64,000 bases of DNA from Cladochytrium replicatum. Taxonomy: Eukaryota; Chytridiomycota; Chytridiomycetes; Cladochytriales; Cladochytriaceae. The stretch spans positions 186,001-250,000 of the forward strand of contig JAHLKD010000020.1 of the NCBI GenBank assembly GCA_025526935.1, given 5' to 3'. Below the pieces are notes generated by a model, which worked only from the letters and a program-made list of their open reading frames with translations, was not told the origin of the DNA and ran no database searches. The first letter of the stretch is position 1; each line of letters opens with the position of its first letter. The position numbers and the translations under genes were made by a program. Below are positions 1 to 11,942 of this stretch, in pieces.

Positions 1-1684
1 GGGATGATAGCCAGAAGTCGTGTGAGAAGGCGCCTAAAGACAGGGGGAATGCGTATCTTTCCCGAAAAGAACCCTTCCATTACGATCTGTCCAGCCAGGG
101 TCCCTGTGATCGTTGACGACTGGCCCGACGCCAACAAAGCAACAGCAAAGAGTGTTCCAGCTACCGGTACGAGCTGCTCCGAGAGTGCCCGGTAGGCTGC
201 CTGGAGATCCGTGATGACCGATTCCTCGCCGTTGGCATCAGCTTTGTAGAACGATGCCCCGGCAACAATCAAAATGGAGGAATTTATCAATAGAGCCAGA
301 CTCAACGACACGCCAGAGTCGATGGCGGACATTTTGATGGTATCGGGAATGAAAGCTCGACGTGTAAGTGGCTGAATAGGTTGCGGCTTCAGCGGTCGAG
401 ATCGTGATCGTTTCTCCCAAAAACGAACTTTGGTGTGAACCGCAGGATCTTCAGCTGAGTCGACGGTATCATGTTTTGCAAGCAAAGGATAATCATCTGC
501 GTTCTGTAACTCGGAGATTTCGCCGAGTTTGGTTTGATGCCACCCAGATCGATAGCGCACCAAGTTTGAGTGAAGGTATAAATTATGTGGCATCACAGTC
601 GCCCCAATGATGGCGATGCCCAAGTAGAGCATCTTCGGGTCCGTCAAAAGTTCTGTCTTTGGTAGGTATCCCAAACCAACTTCTGCCCAGTTTGGTTTGC
701 TGAATGACAGAAGGATAGAGAAGCAGACACCGATGGAAAGAACAAGGACGGCAATAATGATCTCGAACACACGCAAGCTCCGCGAGGTCCAGAAGAACAG
801 GATTATTAGCACGTCGGCAGCGGTGATCACGACTCCCCACGTAAGCGGAATATGGAACAACAAATTTAAACCAATAGCTGTTCCAATAACCTTCGAGACA
901 TGTCAGCTGCAAGCAAAACGCGAACATAGTGTTTCAAACCTCAGCCATGTCAGTAGCGATAATGGCAAGCTCGCACAAAATGTAGAGAACTATATTCAAC
1001 CCCGGATGACTGTGTGCTGCACAACTCTGGGCCAGATCCCGTCCAGTTACAACTCCCAGCTTGATGCAAAGGAACTGAAGGAGGATCGCGAAGACGTTGG
1101 ACATGAAGATGACAAACAGAAGCTTGTACCCGAACTCGCTTCCAGCTAAACATAGCTCATTTAGACCAAAAGACGAACACACTAAATGGAGTTACCTGCC
1201 AGGTCAGAGGACCAGTTTCCTTCGTTTGGATCAGTGTCAATATTTGTTCATCAAGAGGGTTAAACGCTGCTATATTCACCTGGATCCTGGAAGATTACCT
1301 GTCAGTTCACATTAAATCTCAAGCTGTTAGTTACTCTCTTACCATATAACCGACAGCTACTAGCATTCCTATAGTACCCAAAACAGCGTGCATTAGTGTG
1401 ACGCACAAATTCTATATACTTTACCACTGACCTGGACCCAAAAACTTGGCGAGCGTCCTGAAAAACGTCTTCCATGACTTCCAAATTGACCGGTTCTCTT
1501 CAGCCTGCCCAAGTTCGGATGCGCGTTCTTGCCTCCACATGTTTGGCACGTTAAACCACACGTTATGCGCGTCTGTAGGGAACTTGGTCTTTAAATGCTC
1601 GTTGGATACGATTACCCCCTGTTGTGGTGGTGAATTAACGGGAATTGCCGGCAAACGCCACACAGGGTCGTGACTCCCAACCAT
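1..1684 (-). CDS. NRAMP (SLC11) divalent metal-ion transporter, 3' end cut by window edge
   Basis: Proton-coupled importer of Mn2+/Fe2+ and related ions, acting in plasma, vacuolar or endosomal membrane. The spliced frame gives the family hallmarks in order: a soluble N-terminus of about 80 residues, then FLGPGMLVAVGYMDPGNW (TM1 with the metal-binding DPGN), AAGSEFGYKLLF (TM2), AEVIGTAIGLNLLF (TM3) and IIGATVMPHNLYLHS (TM6 region with the MPH motif). Exons read as 1684-1432, 1368-1343, 1286-1280, 1219-1196, 1145-940 and 890-1; the summed phases keep frame. The third exon is only 7 nt and encodes D-P-G. A charged loop of about 60 residues follows MPHNLYLHS, as is common in fungal members. The gene runs off the window inside the later helices, so the C-terminus is unseen. 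Confidence 0.92.
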
Positions 1685-1880
1685 AATTTTTAGCGTTGAA
1701 ACATATTTAGAGGCAACAAAAAAGAGTCAATCTCAAATCATAGATGAACGCAAGCAACGCTCGATTGCTGCCTCAACCCACACATAACCATCCTTAATGA
1801 TAAAACGATAATCATACCATATTGCCCAATCCAACAGTAGAATCAGAAGCACACAGATTCGGGCATACAACAGAGACTCT

Positions 1881-4800
1881 CTACAGCATTGCCAGAACAA
1901 CGACACCTTCTCCAAACTTGGCTCCAGTCTGTTCATAAACAGGAGCTCCCACGACCTCTCCAGTCCTGGGAATCTCAGCGCCAGTGATCCCTCCCACGAA
2001 TGCCGCATCCAACACGTCCCACACATTGCGTACAAAAACAAACTCAATGTCGTCGATGACGCGCTTAGGCACCTCCGCGAGATCCTTCTGGTTGCGCTGT
2101 GGAAGGATGACACGGGTGATCCCGCCCCGATGCGCAGCAAGAACTTTCTCCTTTATGCCGCCGACGGGAAGAACTTGACCACGGAGGGTGAGTTCTCCTG
2201 TCATCGCGGTGTGATCGCGCACTGGTGTGGAGGTGAAAAGGGACACGAGCGAAGTGACAATGGTCACACCAGCACTGACAAAAACATTTAGGTTGGCATC
2301 GTTGCTGATTTCATGACACCATTACCTTGGACCGTCCTTGGGGATACTGCCAGCAGGGAAGTGTATGTGCACATCAACACCTTCAAAGACGTCCCCACCG
2401 ACGGCGCCACTCTTTGATCCCTTCAGGTTGAGACGAGCAGAATTGGCACGAACCCACGTCAATCCAATTTGTGCAGACTCCTTGATGACTTCTCCAAGGC
2501 TTCCAGTGAGATGAAGAACGCCACGACCAGGCATGAGTGACGCTTCAATGAAGAGAAGTCCACCTGCACCAGATGCAGTCCATGCCAACCCAGTGACAAC
2601 ACCAGGTGATGCTGTGCGCTCCGATACTTCATCGTCAAATCGTTCGGGCTGCAATTAATGCAACTTCAATAAATGTTCTCGTCTCTATAAAACCACGTAC
2701 CCCAAGAATGCTCTCAACGCGCTGGATTGTTACCAAACTGTCGAATGACTGTGACTTATTGTTCTCCTTTGAGTCCGCGTAGTCTACAGCAACGGCTCGG
2801 CATACAGAAGCAATCTCCCTCTCCAGGTTACGCACTCCAGCTTCACGAGTGTAAGCCGTTGCGATCCTCAGCAACGTCGCATCATCAATGCGAACCTGAT
2901 CAAGTGGAAGCCCGTGCATAGTGATTTGCTTTGGGAGAAGGTGACGCCTGGCAATGGACAACTTCTCGTCGAATGTATAGCCTGGAATACGAATCACTTC
3001 CTGTTGATTGGACAATCTAAGCTCAATCAATTAACTCTTGTCCGGTAACTTACCATTCGATCGAATAGAGGGCCCGGAATAGTGTCCGCTTCATTGGCAG
3101 TGGCAATGAAAAGGACTTTGCTGAGGTCGAAAGGCACATTGAGGTAGTGGTCCGTGAAGGTTGAGTTCTGTTCCGGGTCAAGGACCTCCAAGAGTGCTGA
3201 AGCTGGGTCTCCTCTGAAATCGCGACCAAGCTTGTCAATCTCATCTGAAGGCCAACGAATCAGCGAAGTAGTACTCATGCTCCGTGGAACACTTACCCAG
3301 CAAAATGACTGGGTTGTTGTTGCCGCATTTCCTCAATGCACCAACGATCAGACCGGGCATTGCACCAATGTAAGTCCGGCGATGTCCTCTAATCTCCGCC
3401 TCGTCTCTAACGCCACCAAGCGAAATGCGGTGGAACTTTCGCCCCAACGCGCTCGCAATACTCCTTCCCAAGCTAGTTTTACCGACACCCGGAGGACCAA
3501 GGAAGCACAAAATGGGGCCTTTCATATCATTCTTCAGCTTCCTGACAGCAAGGTACTCAAGAATACGGGTCTTGACCTTTTCTAGTCCACAGTGATCCGC
3601 ATCGAGCTGCTTTCGCGCTGCACCGATATCCGACATATCTGGCGTCGACGTTGCCCACGGCAGCTCGAGCAAAGTCTCGAGATACGTTCGGATAACTTGG
3701 TACTCAGCCATAGACGGGTGCATGCGCTTCAAGCGACGAAGCTCGCGCCCTGCAACTTTGGCTGGCTCATCGGGCAACTTTGCCTCCCCAAGTCGGCGTC
3801 CGAGGTCCGCGACCTCATCTTCTTCGCCTGTACCTTCGTCTGATTCTCCAAGTTCCTTCTTGATCGCATCGAGCTGCTGGCGCAAAAAGAACTCGCGCTG
3901 TTTCTTTCCGAGCTTTGACTCGACCGTCGACTGCAGCTTTTGCGAGATCTTTAGTACTTGGATCTGCCGCACAAGCAGTTCGAGAACGCGAGTGATGCGA
4001 TGAGAGAGTTGAGGGGTTGAGAGCACGTTCAGTTTTTCTTCGAGGGACAAATCAATCATTGATGCAAAGAGATCTGCTAGTTGTGAAGGAGGAGTTGAGT
4101 CGAGCATTTGTCGGAGCTGGTTGAGAACGGCAGGAGGCAGTTGAAGCTGAGAAAGCACATTTGCCAACTCTAAACAAATTCTCAGCGAAACCTGATGATT
4201 GAGCACGACAGCTCGCTCACTCACCGTGTCCAGTTGTCCTCAGGCTCAGTATCTGAGCTTGCAAGGTGGGATCTTCCTTGTCTGGCTCTAATGCGTGATT
4301 TGAGATCAGAGGCGCAAACGGAAAGCTCTAATCTGAACCAACAAACCTGCTTCGATATAGTGGGTCACTGCAGCCTCAAAGAACGGAGTTGTCCTTGTCA
4401 ACTTGTCGACCTTAAACCTCGCAATACCTGTTTCAGTGTTCCCGTTAGGTATCTCTGTCCCCCAAACAACATAATGCTCCCTGGACGCACCTTCAAGAGT
4501 CACCACGTACGCTGCCTTAGTCAGCCTAGCTTCCGACGCATTATTCTTCACAAAGTTGATTACGCGAGCAGTTGCACCCCATCCGAACAGCTCGTCTGCG
4601 TCGACCGGCCTGCGCACATCATCATTTGGCGTAGCTACCGTTACCGAATCGGACTTCGAATCTCCGTTACCGGCAGTTCCGGCCGCACTTGCCGGCTTAA
4701 CCGGAACGCAACCGACGATGATGTTCTGGTTGCGAGAGTACTGGGCCCACAACTGGTCCATGAGAGTCGTGGTGTCCTTCCGGCCAATCTGGAGGCGGAG

Positions 4801-4881
4801 GACGATGCCGGGGAGGAGGACGCGGTTGTTTCTGGTGGGAATGATGGGAAGAACCTTTGGTAGCTCCATCATGGCAGGCAT
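1881..4881 (-). CDS. Lon protease, peroxisomal type (LONP2-like), AAA+ serine protease
   Basis: ATP-dependent protease that unfolds and degrades damaged proteins. Seven exons (4881-4347, 4287-4225, 4169-3297, 3244-3054, 3000-2701, 2648-2326, 2274-1881) give 892 residues. Visible in order: LON substrate-binding domain ([14 protein letters not shown] near residue 20), a coiled helical region, Walker [10 protein letters not shown], Walker [22 protein letters not shown], and the Lon protease domain with catalytic Ser in PKDGPSAG and catalytic Lys in [10 protein letters not shown]. The N-terminus starts straight at the LON domain with no mitochondrial presequence, which fits the peroxisomal class. 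The predicted C-terminus (-AML) is not a canonical PTS1, so peroxisomal targeting is inferred from architecture only; an undetected last exon is possible. Introns interrupt both the Walker B Asp codon and the catalytic Ser codon. Confidence 0.93.
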
Positions 4882-5231
4882 GATCGTGGGTTTGTCAGCG
4901 AGAGCGGGAGAGCGGGAATACAGGTTCCGTTTGGTTTTGGATAGAAATGCGGCGGCAGGGCGTAAACGTAGATGCGAATGCGCAGATCAGAGAGTCGGAT
5001 AAACGATTACGATTGGGCAGCTGTGTTGGGTCACACCACCGCGCCACCGACGTTGACGTACGCACAGCTTGCGTGCTCCCATTGTTATGAGGGACTTCAG
5101 CATTTTGATCAGAAAAGTCCATTAGCGATGCTGGAAGTAATAGTGGTTCATGCTGTATGTGCATATTATAGATCCAGAGAAAAATCAAAGAAGACAGTTG
5201 GCAAACTGTGCTCCAAACATTATCGATATAT
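4882..5231. other. Intergenic spacer between Lon and glycyl-tRNA synthetase
   Basis: About 350 bp between the Lon start codon and the stop of the upstream-lying GlyRS gene, both on the minus strand. It must hold the Lon promoter and the GlyRS 3' end. No coding or RNA signal recognised. Confidence 0.5.
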
Positions 5232-7052
5232 TTACTCTTCGCCAGTCGAGAATGACGGGAAGCGCTTGGTGGCTTCATCCCATGTTGACTTCTCATCCAC
5301 AACATCTTTGATAACACCAACAATGTCCGAAACCTGTGCCAGTGAAAGCAATATTAGCCCTATCATCAACTACGATCAGCGGCGTATCCTTACCGAGCCA
5401 CGAATCTGCTTCATAGAATCACGCTCACGCAGAGTCACAGTTCCGTCCTTCAGTGTCTCGAAATCGATCGTAATACCGAATGGCGTTCCCAGCTCGTCGT
5501 TACGCGAATAACGCTTGCCGATGCTAGGTGCGGAATCATCCATACGATTCGAGAGACCCAATTTTCGCAGCTCCGTCACTGTTTAAAAAACAATAAAGCA
5601 AATAGAATTACAGACAACACAATATTCTCACCGGCTTTGCGAATGTGGGGCTGGAAATCTGCGTTGTTGGAGATAGGAAGAACAAGACATTTGTAGGGGG
5701 CGATGACGGGCGGGAAGGACAGCACAACTCGTTGCTCGTCACGCGACCAGTAAACGTGCTCGATGAGTGCAGTGAGAATTCGCCCGATACCGAAAGATGG
5801 CTCGATGACGTTCGGGGTGAACTCACGGACTACAAGATGATCCAAAATGAGCAAAACCATCTGTGATGTCATTAATCGAAAGGAACCATCCAGGCGTCGA
5901 GATGTTGTCAGAAACGTCGTTCACACGAATACATGCACTGAAGCCCACAGACTTGTCCTTCCCAATCCCGCAAGTTCGGAAAGGTGCCTCGATATGAAAA
6001 TAATGACGTGATCTGGCAGTATACTGATATTGCACACATATGACTCGCTCTTCAACAATACCACAGACAAAAGCTGGGGGAAACTGAGGCCATGACAGAT
6101 TTTACAAGCGGGATTGTAAAACTCGGTTGGACCACATAGTATCCATGTTGAGGGATTTAAGGAATGTGCTTCCTCTTCAAGAGGCAAGGGGAGTCAAAGG
6201 AAAGAATGGAAAATTCACTTACTGGAGATCTTTTCGGACTTCTGGACCACCTTCAACATCGCGTCAGTTAGCGTGAACTTGAAACCGTCGACAGTTGTTA
6301 TATCGGTTTTGCTAATTCAAAGATTAGATAGAGCCCCATTGAACAGGCAAATCCATTTACCCTCCACCTGTCCCCAACTCCTTCTTCAGTGCCGCCGCCC
6401 GATCCTGGTCCCAAGCGGTCTCGGTGCCCTTCAGCGTGTTGATCCATGCGCGCACCTTTCCCGTGTCACCCTTGAACGTGCTAGAGATGGCCTTGTCACC
6501 AATCTCCACCACCAAAATGTCTCTGGTGATAGGCTCCGGAAGCGGCTCACGAACCACCAGCTTCTCGCCCGTGGCTTTAGAGTGAGCTGTGAGATCGTAG
6601 GCGCTACGGTCGGCACAACCAATACACTCCGTCCACCCAGTGCTGTTTTCAATCTCTGCATCCCAGCAATCTGAATTGTAGCACAATGAGCAGGGAAAGC
6701 ACTTGTAAGGTATAGTTTGATGCTAACCGCACGCGTAGTGAGCCATCTCGTTCTCCATGTGCTGTCTGAACCGAACCCGGCCCTTATCACATCCGATCCG
6801 GAGCAAGAAAAGCCAAATTCGCGCCATGAAGTAACCAAGCGTTTCATTGTTGATGATGCCTTTGCCGACCGCTTCGCCGACCGTCATCCGTAAAATACCA
6901 CCGCCGGACAGCTGATTATCAGCCGAGTACAGCGGGAGCTCAATGTTGGCAACCTCAGAAAAGCGCACGTGCTTTTTGTTGAGCGGGTCAACGTAGTACT
7001 CGATCTCGGCCATTGTGAATTCTCTATCAAATCCGAGACAGATTAGAGCCGA

Positions 7053-7092
<40 letters not shown>

Positions 7093-8192
7093 GGGGGGGG
7101 TGGGGATTTAAGTTACCTAACGCGCATCAGACCAGCACGGGGAGCGATCTCGTTACGGAAACTTTTGCCAACACTCGCACTGGCAAATGGCATGCGACCG
7201 TTGTTGAACTCCAGAAGTTTGTTAAAGTTCAAGAAGTGACCCTGGGCAGTTTCTGGTCTCAAAAAGCCTTTGAACTGACCGGTGGGTCCAATCTGGGTGT
7301 CGAACATCAAGTTGAACATTTGTGGCTCCGAAAGGTCGTTGCCAGTCTCTGGTGACTTGATCTCATACTTAAGCATGAGCTGGTAAAGTTCTTGACCAGT
7401 GTAGTTGTCAAGCTGCAGAAAATATTCAGCAACTTCGAGATGACGCCACAGCAAAGCTTTTCACCGATTCAAGCAAATCCTCATATTCCTTCTTGGTCTC
7501 CGAACTAAGGACGGAGCCCTTGAGCTTAAGCCGCTTCTTCTCCTTCTCCGCATCCTTCCCGGCACGAAGCAGCTTCTCATGGTCGTCGAGACGCTCCTTC
7601 AGCACCTGTTTTACGACGTGATCTTGTCGCAGTGGCTGTCCGGTTTTGACGTCTTTGCACATCCAGTCGGCAAATCGTTCAACGTGCCCAGATGTTTTGA
7701 AGACTGATTCGGGAGTGATGTTTGTGCATTCGATCTCAAGCATGTCCTCCTCGAGGACAAAGTGCTTCCTCCAAATGTCCAAGAAGTTGTTGAGGAGTGC
7801 TGAACCGACTGGGCCGTAGTCATAGAGACCAGCAACACCTACAAGACGTGAACCACGTTGGAATTTTACCAATTAAAAAGCTAATTCGTTAGCATACCGC
7901 CATAAATCTTGAAACTTTGAGCAAAGAAAAACCGCCTTGTCAGCAACGAATCGAGCGCCTCTCGGTTGAACTTAGGCACGTTAGCCTTGGCATCTTCGGC
8001 AGCTTTCAGTTCGTCCCGGTTCTTCTTGAGTTTCTGGAGCTTTTCGACGAGTGGTGCGAGAGCTTCCTTGGTTGTACCGTGCTTCTTCAAATCGCGAATT
8101 TGAGCCCCCAATTTGTCGATCTCATTGTCGAGCTGCTCGAGGGTGAGAGCGCCGGTTTCTGCTGGTGGGGTAGGTGGTGCTTCTTGGGTCAT
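5232..8192 (-). CDS. Glycyl-tRNA synthetase (class II)
   Basis: Charges tRNA-Gly with glycine in cytosol and possibly mitochondria. From the ATG at 8192 the first exon encodes a helical, WHEP-like N-terminal module ([20 protein letters not shown]). Then come SFKIYGG joined to [15 protein letters not shown] (motif 1 region), [31 protein letters not shown], class II motif 2 as [20 protein letters not shown] across an intron, and motif 3 [18 protein letters not shown]. The anticodon-binding end has [16 protein letters not shown] and closes at 5232 with FPSFSTGEE. At least seven introns, one carrying a long TG microsatellite. No presequence follows the first ATG; in some fungi a mitochondrial form arises from an upstream non-AUG start, which I cannot decide here. 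Confidence 0.94.
7055..7100. repeat. (TG)n microsatellite plus poly-G in a GlyRS intron
   Basis: About 18 uninterrupted TG units (7055-7091) followed by a run of eight or more G. It lies wholly inside the intron 7024-7116 that splits the motif 2 arginine codon, on the non-transcribed reading of a minus-strand gene. Confidence 0.95.
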
Positions 8193-8337
8193 TTCAAATG
8201 GGGGAAAAAGGGAATAGTGTTAAAACTCTTTCAAATGATCGGTTGTGGCTGTGCGAGACCAAAAAACAAAGCCGACTCAGGCTGAAATTGTTTGGGGATT
8301 TATGCTTTGCAAGAATCATGGTGCTTAGGTTAGCATA

Positions 8338-8708
8338 AAAAGCTTTGCTAAGTCGTTGATGACGTTGATGAGTAGCAAGGAATGAACTATGGGGTGCAAA
8401 CAAAGAAATATTAGGGGTTCACTACCCGTTGACCCAACTAGGCTTGCATCCAAAAAAAAAGCAATTGATAACTTACATGTACCCTGATACAGCCTTCTTG
8501 AACTTGAATATTTGGTCAAACTGGAGGAGACATGTGTAAAACGGTTATCAATGCTGGAAAAGGGTCGAATCAGAGCTGAGCGCGAAGCGCTGCATCGTGT
8601 AGATGCAATTTCTGCTGTTGAGCGTGCAGATCGAGGAAGCCGTAGTCTGCCGCGAGTCGCATCAAGCACAATCGAACGAACTTTTTTGTTGGTTAAAGAA
8701 GTTGACAT
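8338..8708 (-). CDS. Possible small two-exon gene, unrecognised
   Basis: An ATG at 8708 opens a Ser/Arg-rich, mitochondrial-presequence-like frame (MSTSLTNKKVRSIVLDATRG at the start), divergent from the enoyl reductase. The frame reaches a donor-like GTAAGT near 8480; a CACCCCATAG acceptor downstream allows an in-frame join to about 20 more residues and a stop near 8338, giving roughly 100 residues. I recognise no family. The opposite strand is also open over part of this span, so this may be only the shared upstream region of the two divergent neighbours. Confidence 0.28.
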
Positions 8709-8734
8709 GCTTGCTCACAAGCCACTCGCCAAAA

Positions 8735-10000
8735 ATGCGCAAATCGACTTTTACAAACTCACTTTCTTGGCCCCAGTGTTACATCCATGGTTCTAGAACT
8801 CTGTCCACATGCACTGCAATCACTTTCTCTGATTTTGGTCAACCACAAAAAGTACTAAGGTAATTCTTTGCGGAATCAATCATATCTTGGTTTCTCAATC
8901 GAATCGAAAGTCTTCGCACTTTGAAACTCCCCAAAGTGACGCCTGAAACCGTGCGCGTTCGATTTCTTGCTGCACCGATCAACCCCGCAGACATCAATCA
9001 GATTCAAGGCACATACCCCTCCAAACCACGACTTTTGAGCGATGACGGAGTATACATTGGTGGAAACGAAGGCGTAGCTGAGGTAATCGAATGTGGAGAT
9101 GAAGTGAAGCACCTCAAAGCTGGAGACTGGGTTATTCCAGCGTCAACAGCGCTTGGTAAGCGACCACACAAATATCGTGTAGATGAACAATCTCAGTTGT
9201 GTATGCTGTAGGCACATGGCGAACGCATGCAACCGTTCACTCAACAGAACTTCTCCGTCTTCCGATCCCACACTCCAGACGAGAACAGTTCTCAGTGATC
9301 GCAGCCGCAACTCTCAATGTCAACCCTCCAACAGCTTATCGCATGCTCAAAGATTTCCAGCTCTCGAAACCGTCCGTGATCATCCAAAACGCTGCGAACT
9401 CCGGCGTGGGGACATTTGTGATCCAGTTCGCAAAACTGTGGGGCATTAAAACAATTAATGTTGTTCGTGACCGACCAGACTGGCATGAAACAGTGCGCTC
9501 ACTTAAAAGTGTCGGCGCGGACTGGGTAGTCAAAGAAGAAGATGTTATTTCGAAACGTTCGATCTCTGAGATTGGGGTACAGCTGGAATCCGGACCGTCC
9601 CTGGCTCTAAACTGTGTTGGAGGCAAGAGTGCGACCGCCATCGCAAGATCACTGTGGTATGCATGAATAGCTCTCAACTATCACGTGAGCTCAAGTTGAA
9701 TTTCTTCTCAGCGAGGGGGGAACGATGGTTACTTACGGAGGAATGTCGATGCAGCCACTGACGCTTCCAGTGTCCCTTCTGATCTTTCGTGATATCTCAT
9801 TGCGAGGATTTTGGATGACCAGATGGTACCAGCAACATCCACCAAATCATCCTGAACGTGATTCGATGCTGAAGGAGTTGGTCCAGTGTTATTGTGATGA
9901 GAAGTTAAGTGTTCCCAGGGCTTCAAACATTCAGTTTGGGGAACAAGCAATCAAATCAGTAGAGCTGGGTGGGGGAAAGAAGATTTTACTATTCAATTAG
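8735..10000 (+). CDS. ETR1: Mitochondrial trans-2-enoyl-thioester reductase (Etr1/MECR type)
   Basis: Last step of mitochondrial type II fatty-acid synthesis: NADPH reduction of trans-2-enoyl-ACP, supplying lipoate precursors. Exons 8735-8859, 8911-9155, 9212-9656 and 9712-10000 give 367 residues in frame. The N-terminus (MRKSTFTNSLSW...SRTLST) is a plausible mitochondrial presequence. Then LAAPINPADINQIQGTYPSK carries the family's conserved start of the catalytic domain, YIGGNEGVAEV, GDWVIPA, ALGTWRTHA, IQNAANSGVGTFVIQFAK (cofactor loop), TINVVRDRPD, LALNCVGGKSAT and GGTMVTYGGMS. The end, SRASNIQFGEQAIKS, matches the family's usual length. Assignment is by motif order typical of MECR/Etr1 rather than generic alcohol dehydrogenases. 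Confidence 0.93.
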
Positions 10001-10081
10001 CTCTTGATATTCGTTCAGGTCTTTAATTTTGGTGTTCGAATTTAACATGTGCGTGGAGTACCAGCCACAAACACTCCATCC

Positions 10082-11942
10082 ATGTCGAAAACATCGGAGC
10101 CTGTTGCATTGCGGACTTCAAAGGATTCCAGCATCAACTCGGATCGGAGATGGAGTGCCGCCTCAACCTCAAGCACAATCATAAACCGAATTCCCAAAAG
10201 TAATTGGAGATCCATCTCAACGTTCTCCGCCAGTGACAAGCCTGCATCTCGCACACCATCCAATTCGTCGTCTGGGATCAGGATCGCCCGTCCCTCTGAA
10301 TTGCGGGAGCGTAGCGGAGGAAGCAGTGATCGGAGCGGCGAGGAAGTCAGCTACACCACCTCGATCCGTTCTTGCGCAACCAGTCCTTGGGTCGGACTCA
10401 CGGTCAACACCGAAGAGCGATCACCCGACGACGAACAGAACTGGGAGATGTACGGGATCGAAGAATTCGGGTCTTCGGATTCGGCGTCATCGATTAGCTC
10501 GACTTCCGCTGCTTCGCGATTGCGATATGCTGGACAGCGCGTTCGTTCTGTGGGATCGCAAAGCTCTGTGAGAATGGATGAGCGGCTAGATACCGCTTCG
10601 CGAAGGATCGCAGAGGGTTATGCAGATGGAGAGATCGAAGATCTTGGTCAGTCGAATTATGGTATGTGGGGTGGATTCACTCTGACGGAAGAGGTCAATG
10701 ATGGAGTAGGTCATGCGATTTGGTATACCCCGTGGGGCGATGCGTCTCTGCAAGATGCACACTTAAGAGAATATGAAACTGGGTTGAGTGTGACACGAGA
10801 ATATGTAGGCGATAATTACATTCAACGAGAAGATGAATGGGATTGTCGGAGTGACCACGTGGATGTGACGACTTCCTACACCTACCCCCCAACAAACACA
10901 AAGAAAAACCCCCCGCATACGATGTATCACGAATACAGGTATGTTTGTAGCATTCAACGTTTCCCCAGCGTCTCAATTTAACATTAGACAGCCGCAACAC
11001 GGTATCAAGGAAAACATGCTGTTGAATCCGAGGAGGAAGGGGCACCGATCTGAGCGAGAAAGCGTGGATGACAATCTTCCTTCAGCAGCAAGCACGATTG
11101 CTGTTCTCGCTACCTTTTCATTCGGGTTTCTTGTGCTAGTGTGGTCTACCTGGGTGCTTAAAGGGTGGTTGAAATGGGTGGTTGGCACAATTGCAGTACT
11201 CGTTGCTTGGCTCGGGTGGACTATCTGCACAGCAGCTACCAAAGAAGCAAACACGCCGAAGCGTCGAGGAAATGAGAAGCAGACGGGAAGTCGGCCTGGA
11301 ACGCCGCATTCCTCCACGTCTACAGAGCGAAAGCCTCGAATGGAAACAGAACAGTCGTTGCTCATCCCACTATCGTTCGCTCTCCTCGCCCTGTTTGCAT
11401 CCATGCGAATCATTCCCGTTCTTTTTGGCTACCTGTTTTACATCACCCAGATGCTTCCACCAGCACTCTCTCGCGTCGTCATCATCAGTACACTCACCAG
11501 CAGCATCGTTGCAGTATTCCTGCTCGGCATTCTTTCGGTTACAGTGCTGTGCTGGGACATATCCACACTGCTGCACACTGGGATCAAGAACGCGTTAGGT
11601 TTTTTCTCCAATGCTATGCAGAAGGGGGCGAATACGCTATATCACGAGTTGGGCGCAATCCGTGGAAAAGGAAATGTTGTTGCAAAGGAAAGAGTCGAGA
11701 CGAAAGATACGCGACCGGCAGGAATGACGGATGAAGAGTACTACGCTATTCTTGATGCAGGAAAATGGTCACTCGAGGAGTCTAAAGGCCGCTCTGGCAG
11801 CATTCTGATCGAAACACAAAAGCCTGCCTTGGAAGATGCTGGGAACATTCGTGGGAATGGCTTCAGTTTTCGTTCAGACTCTGTTGCAAGTCGCATTACG
11901 ATCAATCGACCAAGCTCGAACTTTTATATGGAAGGATTATGA
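10082..11942 (+). CDS. Four-span membrane protein with long disordered N-terminus, function unknown
   Basis: Exons 10082-10938 and 10988-11942 join in phase to 603 residues. I chose the ATG at 10082; there is no ATG upstream in this frame nearby. About 330 residues are Ser/Thr/Arg/Glu-rich and probably disordered. Then come two adjacent hydrophobic segments (TIAVLATFSFGFLVLVW and VVGTIAVLVAWLGWTIC), a charged loop of about 35 residues, and further hydrophobic stretches (LLIPLSFALLALFASMRIIP; VVIISTLTSSIVAVFLLGIL). A charged cytosolic-like tail follows with TDEEYYAILDAGKWSLEE. No family recognised; it could be a nuclear-envelope or ER protein but nothing in the sequence proves it. Confidence 0.75.
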
